Position numbers and translations under genes: made by a program. The notes below the pieces were generated by a model. That model ran no database searches. It saw only the letters and a program-made list of their open reading frames with translations, and had not been told where the DNA came from. A stretch of 64,000 bases of DNA. Source: Dysidea avara. Its lineage: Eukaryota > Porifera > Demospongiae > Dictyoceratida > Dysideidae. The stretch covers positions 23,131,200 through 23,195,199 of the forward strand of contig NC_089272.1 of the NCBI RefSeq assembly GCF_963678975.1. The letters are read 5' to 3'. Shown in pieces: positions 55,235 through 64,000 of this stretch. The first letter of the stretch is position 1, and each line of letters begins with the position of its first letter.

Positions 55235-55757
55235 AATGTAGTAATGCAGAACCAGGAGTAGCTGTTACTACTGGTATAGATGTTGATGATTTAGTCCGTG
55301 ATTCTCTTAGCAAAGCTGAAGTGTACTCTTCACCTAATCACCATCAACAATCACCACTTCTTCAGTATACATTTACAAGTACAACGGGAATGTCCCCAGT
55401 ACTTGGTGATGCAGACAACAGAACGGGCCATACTAAACCAACAAGCAGCCAAAACAGATGGCATAATGATGCTGGTCATTTGATCATCATCAAAATGTTA
55501 TTAGAGGAAACATGGTATCTAGACGTGCATCAAGAGCCAAGACTCCATTGAAAGCTGTAGATGTTGACATAAACAATACAAGTTATTCCTTGCAGACTAA
55601 TGACAGGACTATGGTTAGAAACCCTAAAACTGTCAGTGATTATGAGAGCCATGATCAATACAAGGAATATTCTAGTAGTAGTCTGCCAGGGATTATGAGA
55701 CAGACAGCAGGAAATTCCAATGTTGTATCCCTTTTTGGGTGTTATGGTACACGACAG
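55235..55757 (+). CDS. Ser/Thr-rich exon of an unidentified gene, with a probable frameshift
   Basis: The exon follows GTTTCACAG and reads CSNAEPGVAVTTGIDVDDLV in frame 1 to about 55478. The downstream part (FDHHQNVIRGNMVSRRASRA to GCYGTRQ) is open in the next frame to the donor at 55758. The switch coincides with CATTTGATCATCATC; a single missing T would explain it. The sequence is polar, with SRRASRAK and many Ser/Thr as in cytosolic tails. No family was recognised. It is a real gene with an assembly error, or a young pseudogene. Confidence 0.45.
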
Positions 55758-55865
55758 GTATGCTTGTACTGTGCATAGACAGTTTACAGAGTTAGTATGT
55801 TCATTCAAGCCATTGTTTATGTGAATTCTGTAATGCTGGTGTTAGCATGTTTGTTTACCTTTTAG

Positions 55866-55917
55866 AAGACTGTACACGAAAGTGATCAGGTACCAGCTGA
55901 CAACTGTTCTAATAGAG
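55866..55917 (+). CDS. Next exon of the Ser/Thr-rich gene
   Basis: Acceptor TACCTTTTAG and donor AATAGAG before GTATGT. It reads KTVHESDQVPADNCSNR in phase 0, matching the donor at 55758 (CGACAG, GTATGC). It exits in phase 1. Later exons were not found before the transposon block at 56265. Confidence 0.45.
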
Positions 55918-56264
55918 GTATGTAAGTGTTTTTTAGTTTTAACTAGTATGTCAAGAGTATGTGTACTGTAGATGCATTCATCTTCTCTCCAAACTTGTGA
56001 AAAAGATTTTCAAGAACAAGCCTCCGTACGGATGACTTTCATTGTGCTATTGCTTGTGAATATTTTTACTTACATTGTGTGAAAACAACAACATCTGTTA
56101 TTTCATTTCTGTCTATAGCTATACACATTTTCTGGTATAAAGTTAGGGTGGTAGTCAAAATTGGAGATATGGAATGAGAAAAAGCTTTTAAACAATTTTT
56201 TTTTTTACTTTTAGCCTAGACAGGTGAAATATTATAATTGAATGCTGTAGATCTGTGTGTAGAT

Positions 56265-56586
56265 TAGAGATGCAACAATACAGTGTGTAGATGTATCGAT
56301 GTATTGCCTCTGGTGTATCACGATACAGCAGTATATTGCGCGATACAAAGCGGAGTCTAATGGTCTATGTTATTGTTTTGTTTTTTTTTAAAGAGAAACA
56401 AGTGAGGTAATTTTTCTTTTAGAAGCACTACATATTACGCAGTTTAACCACAATGTACAATAATTTGATTGTCAAACATGTTAAGCCACAATATGCGATA
56501 GATTATATCGATACAGTTTGACTTTGTATCGATACAGTGATATTGTTTTAAAATGATATGATATGGGTCATATCGCTGCATCTCTA
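56265..56586. mobile_element. hAT-like MITE with perfect 8-bp TSD
   Basis: The ends TAGAGATGCAACAATAC and the inverse of GGTCATATCGCTGCATCTCTA pair, and both flanks carry GTGTAGAT (56257-56264, 56587-56594). TAGRGRTG ends with 8-bp duplications are typical of a hAT group. The interior is rich in ATCGATAC motifs and non-coding. Confidence 0.85.
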
Positions 56587-56769
56587 GTGTAGATTAATTT
56601 GACATTTCTGCGATGGTTTTGTGTTCAGGCTGTTTCTGTTATACAGTGAAACCTGTGTACTGAGGTTGTTCCCAGCTATACCTACATGAGGAACATCTCC
56701 ATCTGTAGGATGGTTCTTGTAATTACATAGGCTAGTTCAGTATATACGTAACAGTTGGTGTAGTTAGGT

Positions 56770-57001
56770 GGACTCAGATATGCATGCAGTTGTTCCAGCA
56801 TTTCCTTTATTGGTAGCTTTCAAACTACTATTTACCTGGCACAACCATAAATTAACTTTAACTTCAATATTTAGTGCATCTCTTTGTCAGGGGAAGCTTC
56901 CAACAGACTGGAAAATGGTTTTGTGGTGTCAGTTTATAAGAAAGGTTCTCACAGTTGCAAGTGTTAGCATTGCAACTGCTAAGATTGGTCTCAACTGCTA
57001 A
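56770..57001 (+). pseudogene. LINE reverse transcriptase fragment (sense)
   Basis: The frame reads IFSASLCQGKLPTDWKMVLW, the conserved segment of non-LTR reverse transcriptases (IFxxSLxxGxxPxDWK). The rest of the polymerase is missing. Confidence 0.6.
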
Positions 57002-57107
57002 GAGTGCCAGCATTGCAACTATATATTATTTAGTTCAAGCATTTTGCAGCAAATGTGCAAGTTATAAGAGGTGGCACTAATGTAACACCACGTGGAAAAA
57101 ATTTCAT

Positions 57108-57221
57108 TGTAGAAAGGCTTTTGCTTCACCTTTGACAGTTTTGCTATTATTGTTGGCATGTTTCTTCCAAGTTAAATGTTCGTCTATCACTACCCACAGG
57201 TATTTAGCCAATTTGTATGTT
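57108..57221 (-). pseudogene. LINE reverse transcriptase fragment (antisense)
   Basis: The minus strand reads YKLAKYLWVVIDEHLTWKKH, the YLGVxIDxxLTWxxH motif at the end of jockey-like reverse transcriptases. It is opposite in orientation to the fragment just before it, so they come from separate insertions or a rearrangement. Confidence 0.6.
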
Positions 57222-57289
57222 GTAACTATTTACTGACTAGACTTGATAACAATGCTTTATGTATAGGTCTTTTTTCTTGCCACTTCCTT

Positions 57290-57470
57290 TCATCAAGTAA
57301 CCAGTTTTGTCAATGCCACCACAATGAAGAGGTATGAAACTGCTCAAAAGTGAGTCCTTTAGTGAGGAGGTCCGCTGGATTGTCATCGGATGAACCATGC
57401 TGCCAGGTGATGTTTGGAATTGACTGGTTAATCTCTTCCACTTGATGTTTGATAAACTGAGGTAATTACC
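57290..57470 (-). pseudogene. BEL/Pao-type retrotransposon fragment
   Basis: The minus strand reads ITWQHGSSDDNPADLLTKGL, then LWWH and an in-frame TGA. The W-H-x-x-S/T-x-DNPAD-L-x-x-G pattern is the region after RNase H of Pao/BEL and related LTR elements. Only this piece is left. Confidence 0.6.
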
Positions 57471-57479
57471 TAGCTAGAT

Positions 57480-58140
57480 GGATTCATTTAAATGAATTGA
57501 ACTTTATTTGTATTTTCCTAGTTTTCTGGAGTGAGAAGATCAGTATGGTATGACTTGTTTCTGTGAATAAGTACAATAGTGTCCATTTTTGAGCGAATAT
57601 ATATAAAATTAATTGGCAAGATTTTTGTTTTGCCAATCCTAAATAGCACTGCTAGCTATAGTCTGCATGATTTTTTATTTGTGTAGCTAGAACTCATAGA
57701 AACAGTACAAACACAGTTAATTAATTTAGTCTGTAAAGAAGAGGTGAGATAAATTGGCAACTAATGAATCTACATAGCTACACAATTTATTTAATAGCAT
57801 AGAGTAAATCTAGCATAACTCTGTGTCCACGAGTACCTAGCTAAGTGTTGAAAGCATGTAGATAGCTAGCTATTATAATTATGGTGAAAGGGTAAATATA
57901 ATTATATTTTTAAGCACATTCTAGTATGCATGCCGGTCTCACTCGTGTGTAAGTGTCACTGTATGGAAGCCACTGCCCTCACCACTCTAGCTATAGTACC
58001 AAAAGCGAACGTGCATGAGAATAAAAGTCATGAGTGAATCAGGCATTGAACCCTGACCATTAATTCACATATTAAAGCATGCATGCTCACTATGACATAA
58101 CAATCAACTACATGGTGCTACATTAAACCCTGTTTTCGTG
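57480..58140. other. Upstream region of the 58-kb promoter
   Basis: No coding or repeat feature was identified. There is GC-poor sequence with TAGCTA-type motifs. Confidence 0.35.
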
Positions 58141-58155
58141 ATCATCGTATATAAT

Positions 58156-58392
58156 TGCGCATGCGCAGCCTTATTGCGTAATCTTGCACCTCACGTGCTG
58201 ATCTGAGCCCTATAAATTGGCCACCTTGACTCGACCCGCCACCAGAACACGGTAAGGTCGCTGATTCCACTTTGAGTGTAATTGGTAGCAACCGTACGCG
58301 TATTGGAAAGGACCGCGCCAGGTTTGACGTTGAGTGAATTCATCCGGCTGAGTGCGACGTTTCCAAGTATTAGACTAGTCTGTGGCCAGTGG
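58156..58392 (+). promoter_or_regulatory. TATA/NRF1/E-box promoter and 5' UTR exon
   Basis: TGCGCATGCGCA (58156-58167) is a perfect NRF1-type palindrome. CACGTG follows at 58192-58197 and TATAAATT at 58211-58218. Transcription would start near 58240. The presumed leader is CpG-rich and ends at a strong donor (CAGTGG, GTGAGT, at 58393) or at an earlier one (58251, GTAAGG). The next coding exon on this strand has its ATG at 59346. Confidence 0.6.
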
Positions 58393-58857
58393 GTGAGTAT
58401 CTATCTTTACTGTTGTATGTACGCGGCATGTGGAGTCCTTAAGGTCAGAATGGCTTAACAAAACCCGGCTTCTATGTCTTGTAGTCAGTCTACTGTCGAT
58501 ATGACATGGCTCAAACGCTGGACTAGCCGCACTTCATGTCACAATCGTTAAGGTCGGCGTAGAACCATGCTAGAAGGTGCATGCATGTTCAGTTCACGGC
58601 TAGATAAAATAGTAGTCAATGCATGATTCAAGGTGTCTTCAGTGCCATTTATAGCAGCTCACAGCCGGTGTCATTCGGCTACTATAAGCTCAGAAGAATG
58701 TTGTATTAGCTTAAGCGGACTGCACTGTAGCTATCAGTGAAAAATTAGCTGATGTATGCATGTTGTTTATGAAAACGTGAAAGGTCACTGTTGTTTGTTG
58801 TGACAATTGGAACGTGTTGGTTATCAACAACAATCCTTAGACATTAAGAATACTTTA

Positions 58858-59237
58858 GGCGACTCCAAATAAATTCTCTGTTTCCCGTCCACCGCCCGCA
58901 TCTGGTTACTGTCAGCCCATTATTCCGTATTCTTCCATTATTTTCTGGTTATTCTTGCATACTGACAGGCTCAGAAAAGCCATCTTGAAACAGTGTCAGC
59001 TCACGTGTCAGCAGTGCTATCGAGTTGACACAAACTTCACGTTTGTACTATTTTTGCAACTTGAAAAGGAAGGAACAAGCTTAAGCATGCTCTTGTGTAG
59101 CTTTCATGGTTGTGCCAGGTAAATAATGGCTTTAAAAGCTGCCAAACTTATAATGAAATAATGGAAATGGACCACCCGCCCACATGCAAATATGCTTGAC
59201 TCCAGGACGGGAAACAGAGAATTTATTTGGAGTGGCC
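58858..59237. mobile_element. PIF/Harbinger-like MITE with 33-bp TIRs and TTA target site
   Basis: The left end GGCGACTCCAAATAAATTCT continues to CCCGTCC at 58890. The inverse of the right end (59205-59237) matches over 33 bp with one difference (GGCCACTCC). TTA flanks both sides (58855-58857, 59238-59240). A 3-bp TTA duplication and GGC ends are Harbinger characters. The near-identical TIRs imply recent activity. It lies in intron 1 of the 58-kb gene. Confidence 0.85.
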
Positions 59238-59345
59238 TTAGGGTACCCCACATCAACTCGTCAGTCTTTTGTGAACCATCATGACTATCTAGAGGTTACT
59301 ACAGTACTACGTACATATTATAATGTGATTATATTGTTTATAGGA

Positions 59346-62300
59346 ATGTCCAGATCCCCATCGCCCACAGGAACTGGTGCAGACGGCAGTAGCCGTGCAC
59401 CTGATCCCACTGGTGAGTTAAATCTAATGTGTGTGTGTGTGATAGTTAATTGTATTGTGGTACAAGCATATCAAGAAGTTTGCGGACATTTGCTACACTT
59501 TTGTTGATGGCAAAAATGCCAGCTGGAACAGGCATGCCCAATGCATTTCGATTGAAGAACCGTTAAGAATTAAATTTATTATCGTGTACCACCTACCTCA
59601 AGTCTGTTAGTAACTTTCCTAGCTTAATACGTGTAGAGCAACTCACTGCAAGTACAATAATGCCAAAGAAGTCCGTTTCACAGAAATTTGGCACGTAAAA
59701 ATGGTCTAAACTGACCCGGTGTAGCAAATTTCCCCATAAATTTTGTGTTGGGCGTTTTGGGAGCATGCAATAAAGGGCTTAATAACCTGCGACACATGAT
59801 AGATACCTCAGATTCTAAACCAGATTTAGAAAGAGCAGTGAACAGTGATTAAGATGAGCTATAGCAAAAGGAATTCAGAGGAAATTTAAGCGTGTCATGT
59901 TAAGGTTAATTGAAAAGAACTCACTTTTTCTATGGCAAATTGTATGGCAGATATTTGGAAGGGAATGTTCTGAGCTATTTCAATGTCTTGAAAGCCATTG
60001 AAATAGCTTGCAGCCTTCACTACATAGTATTACAATGAAACAAAAGCACTGTGAATTAGTTCTGCAGGTTAGTTTGTGAAAATTACAGTGTTTTGTGATT
60101 AAGCAAAATAGTGTCCGTGCCATATAGCAAACTTCTTTATATGTAATTTTTTGAACCACATTTCAATCAGAAGCAACTAAGTGGGATTAATCTCTACATG
60201 TTAATACAGACAGAATATGGCTTTTAAAGTTGTGCTCAAAGTTAAGTTGTGTTCAAATTTCTTATAATATTAATTGTCATTTTTGGTAATATACGTATGT
60301 ACTGTTTTACTATGTAGCCCCCACCGTGACACGTAGTGCCACCAGTGGTAAGTTGATAAGCTTTACCTATAATGTACTGTAAGGATATAATTTCACCATC
60401 ATAGGATCGATGACGTCGTCATCAGGCAGTGGGATCCATGGTATGTTTAAATGTTTTCTCTGTCCTGTATTTGTTGTGTGTACATGTACATGTGTTTGTG
60501 TATGCATGTGTGTGTCCTTCCTTATATGTGGATGTTTATTTATAATGTGTTGCTTTACTATGTTGTACTTTGAATGGGAAAGTGTCAAAGTGTGCTATTA
60601 TTACACTTTGGGTTATAGACATGTCCAAAGTTTAGGAATAGGGATTGCTGAATAAATCTACAAATCAAAAAGAGATGGCTGGAAAGATCAACAAGTATTG
60701 TGGTTATATCAAATAAACCCAATATTTAACTTTGCCAGCGTATGTACTTTGGTACTTTTGATGACACATGATCCTTGTTGGTTTATGAATTTTTCAGTTT
60801 CATAATTGTTACCTGCTGAGCAAAACCAGCCGTTTTCTTTTATTGCTTCTCTGTTAGCTATAGTAACAAAAGAGTGGACAACCAAAGTTTCAGCTTTTAG
60901 TGATGAATAGTTTTGCGAGTTATAGTGCTAGACAGTTGGAATAGGAATAGGCTCAATTTGTACAACACAGTATGGCAAATAAATTGCAGGAACTTATTTA
61001 ATTGATCATAATTAACTCAAGACTGAAACAAGCTACAAAAATGTGGTTTGGCTTGGTATGTTCCCCATGAACTAGCACATCGATCAAGGTATAGTGTTTT
61101 TCCTGTACATTTACGTGGAGACAAAGAAGAAGGCTGTTTCAACAAGTAAATAATGATGGTAAACTTTTTACTACCACATCATAAACAAGCACCCATAACT
61201 CACACACTGTGCACTGTGTATGAGCAAGAATTAAAAATAAAGATTTTCTTACTCCCAACAAACAGGGGATTCTGGTGGCATGTAGGTTTTATTCATTTGA
61301 GCTTTGTTTCAGTGCATATAACGAAGCTATTGAAACGTGAGTAAAATTTTATGTAGCATACGTAGTTTATTTCAATGCTTTTTAATAGCAAAATAGAATT
61401 TTGCAAAAACGGCAGTTTTTGCTCAGCGGTTCATATTTTCTAATATACATGACCAGATTTGTGAAAAGGAGTCTTCCACACACATACATTTCTATGAGCT
61501 TCAAAAGTCATAACTTAGTGTTTAATAAACATATAAACCTGAAATTATCCCATTCACAAAGCAATGTTGGAGCTTACCACTGATCATATTTTAAGTTAAT
61601 AGCAGCTTTCAGTCTGAAGGTTTGAGTTGTCAAAGTTGGCATATTGGATGTGTGTGTGGAAGACCCCTTTTCACAAATCCAGTCACATATGTCTATTTTG
61701 TTTGCATTAATGGATAAACTTGTTAGACACTTAGCTTAGTATAGACTTCAATTTCTAATGAAAACATTAGGTTGAAGATGTGCAATTATACAAGTGCAAG
61801 AAAAAATTTGGGATTAAAGTAGGGATTAAAATGTAATCATTCAGTTGTGTTTTGTCTCAGCGGCTTGTTTCAGTGCTTTTTATTGCTGCAGTCCCTACTC
61901 ATATGGAAAATTCCTATTTTTTTCTTGTACTTGTTTGTGTACTTTTTGTAAATTTTTATTGAATAACCGTATTTAGTAATTCCCCCCCTCCCTCCCCCCC
62001 CCCCCTCTGCAATTCTCGAAATACACAGCTAAACATTCCTAAGGATGCGGATTTTTAACAAACCGCTTTAAACAACACATTACCCACAGAAGTATCTTTT
62101 CAACTGTTTTATAGTGTGTCTACAGTATTATTTTCCACTAATTCTCTCAACAAAGCCTCAGGGCTGTTCTTACTTTTAGTTCGCATAAGTACGGGTCTCG
62201 CCCACTTTCTAGATGACGAGATACACAATACTACGGTGTTTTTCAGTTGTACGCCTGAAAAGTGCTCTGGGAAAGCTACCCATAGAGTCTGTAGAGAGGC

Positions 62301-64000
62301 ACCATATACAACCTGTTTTTAAACTCAGAAAAGAAACCACCTTCAAGCCAAAGCAAACACTCTAATCCTTACGTGTGTAGTGGCAATGTTGAACAGGCAG
62401 CAGCATATCCCGAGGTGTATCCCAACATTAAATCACATGCTTGCTACATTATACTACACGTTTATTCCAATATGTTGGGGCACTGTGGTGTGCGTGTTTT
62501 GATGGAAGCTGTACCCATGAGAGATGGCCACGATAAAGAAGGATCAAAGATAAAACAGTAGCGCACACATTGTAGGTATTTAATATTGTGAAAGGTTTTT
62601 CTGCACAAAATTTGAAGTGTTTCCGCCAAAGAAGCAAGGCTATAGCTGTGGGTTAACAATTTACATACCAAACTTGTCTGGTTTGCTTTTGGTAGATGGT
62701 TTTTGCAGATGGCCTGTATAACCACGTAAGACTTCTGTGTAGGTCTGGGACGTGGTAATTTAGTAATTTTACAAGTATTGTTTGACCTATGCAAGTACAA
62801 TTACAATTACATATGCACTGATTATTATATTTGTATTTATCATAATAGACGGCTTCCTGCCAACTAGAGAGCTACAACGAACACCAGTGGGTATGTTTAT
62901 TTACTCTTAGTTATTTGCTCTTGTTAGTATGTACACAAAAGGAGGAATTTTCAGGGACCATAGAACATTGATAAAAAAGTACTGAAACAAGCTGGAGTAG
63001 TGCACAATATTAAATCATAGTAAAACAATAAGAAGTGTTATATTCCTACGATTTAGTATTGTGTACTAAAGCTTTTTTCAGTACTTTTTATCGATGTACT
63101 ATGGTCCCTACTTTAGTTGAAAATTCCTAATTTTTGTGTACTTGTTTGTTAACGTTTTTTTTGTAAAAAAATAGAATTATTGTGACTGGTGAACCCATGC
63201 TTACCACATCAAAAGAAAAGGCGTTGTACACCCCTGCTACCAATTATCATCTGAAAAGTGAAGCATCTATTACGTTACATTGTCAGCTATGTTCAACCTG
63301 TTGCACAGCATTACGAATCAAGAATGGTTTGAAAAGCCCTCTGCAATCAACGAAAAAATACTGTCCTCCCTTGTGCCCCATTCATCTTTGATGGCAGTGA
63401 AAAGTGTAGATTTGGCAGTAGCATGTGATGGCTTCCCTTTGTAACAGAAATTGTCCGACATTGGTAAATCCATGAAGAATACGTTGTGCATACATGTACT
63501 GTGGTATGCCAAAAGGCACCTCTCAAGCTGAAGTGATGTCAAACAGTGAAAAAATCAAGCCCATAGCCTCAGTCGTTATTGAGTTACAGTTGTCTGAAGG
63601 CATCGGTCAGTTACTCAGTCAGTCAGTCAGTTAGCCAGTGGAAAATCCATTTAATATTTATTTTTAAATTCCATAGCAACTTGTTGAAAGTGTTTCGGGT
63701 CAATCTGAAAGCTTGTTTGGATTTAGTTTTACCTAACCAATACTGCCTCACCGTCATAAGAGAAAGTTGAGGCTGGTTTTTGGGTGATGTTTTTCGTGGG
63801 CCACACCTACTCCTTCCTACTATACAGTACACAGTACGTTTATTGCACAAGCATTATCACCAATGTTTTGAGGTTTTTTGACAGTTTGGGATATGTACTA
63901 TTGTAGCAATAGTTAATACTCCCCTATTATTAACTGATTGTAGTGTAAACACAGTATTGCCAAACTTTACATTTAATATTCTACGTCAATCTGCCATTGC
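59346..64000 (+). CDS. 5' end of a Ser/Thr/Pro-rich gene made of micro-exons; continues off the window
   Basis: Coding exons 59346-59412, 60318-60347 (30 nt), 60405-60440 (36 nt) and 62849-62890 (42 nt) have GT-AG borders and all junctions are phase 1. The joined start reads MSRSPSPTGTGADGSSRAPD, then PTVTRSATS, MTSSSGSGI and DGFLPTRELQRTPV. It is low-complexity and presumably a disordered N-terminus; family cannot be named. The exon containing the ATG begins at 59344 after TTTATAG. Because every internal exon is phase 1-1, any of them can be skipped without changing frame. Further exons between 60440 and 62849 may have been missed. Confidence 0.65.
60441..62848. other. Intron of the 58-kb gene
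   Basis: It contains an inverted pair at 61449-61484 and 61649-61683 (GTGAAAAGGAGTCTTCCACA and inverse), a partial palindromic MITE at about 61795-61905, and a poly-C run at 61982-62007. Confidence 0.5.
61449..61683. repeat. Inverted repeat, possible MITE
   Basis: ATTTGTGAAAAGGAGTCTTC and its near-perfect inverse are about 165 bp apart. No target duplication was recognised. Confidence 0.5.
62955..63115. mobile_element. Palindromic MITE
   Basis: The left arm GGGACCATAGAACATTGATA, AAAAAGTACTGAAACAAGC pairs with the right arm GTACTTTTTATCGATGTACT, ATGGTCCCTAC. The loop carries TAAATCATAG / CTACGATTTA. Confidence 0.65.
63125..63830 (+). repeat. Composite repeat copy
   Basis: It follows the palindrome at 62955 as in other copies. 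Body ACTGGTGAACCCATGCTTAC, short CAGT tract (about 63604-63640), then CCTAACCAATACTGCC. No gene in the stretch to 64000. Confidence 0.6.

Noticed and set aside
58000..58060. tRNA-like B box (GGTTCAATGCC on the minus strand)
   Set aside because: The A-box-like sequence is on the wrong side and no cloverleaf can be drawn.
1..64000. CRISPR array, operon or bacterial gene cluster
   Set aside because: No regularly spaced repeats with unique spacers. The genes have introns and are animal-type, so prokaryotic systems are not expected.

Overview
The window is animal nuclear DNA. Its genes are split into many short exons by GT-AG introns, some only 45-50 nt long. It is AT-rich by eye, packed with small non-autonomous DNA transposons, and encodes metazoan families: a NOTUM-like carboxylesterase, an ABCG transporter, a rhodopsin-type GPCR and a Roc-COR GTPase with a CARD-like domain. 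A sponge (demosponge) is my best guess from the Roc-COR/CARD combination, gene density and short introns. That placement is inference.

Layout. 1-2100: intergenic. About 2090-2387: GC-box, E-box and TATA promoter with a probable 5' UTR exon. 8411-22646 (+): a Roc-COR GTPase gene of at least six exons with a novel N-terminal region (possibly PIN-like) and a CARD-like exon; its introns are full of hairpin MITEs and a composite repeat. 22.7-27.9 kb: repeat-rich intergenic DNA. 27.9-49.5 kb (+): a long gene that starts as a secreted NOTUM/pectin-acetylesterase-like enzyme, crosses the membrane once, and continues in phase into a complete ABCG half-transporter (Walker A, signature, Walker B, H-loop, six membrane segments) and a 538-residue disordered tail. 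The splice model gives one 5553-nt reading frame (about 1850 residues). 50.9-51.9 kb (-): a class A GPCR, tail-to-tail with it. 52.3-55.9 kb: unresolved exons of one or two membrane or Ser/Thr-rich proteins plus a BED-finger transposase relic. 56.3-57.5 kb: a graveyard of hAT, LINE and BEL/Pao fragments. 58.15 kb to the window edge (+): a TATA/NRF1 promoter and the 5' end of a gene built of tiny phase-1 exons.

The genes do not form an operon. The two items most worth attention are the apparent esterase-TM-ABCG-tail fusion and the Roc-COR-CARD protein with its unusual N-terminus. Exon joins were inferred by eye from splice sites and phase; no transcript or database evidence was available.
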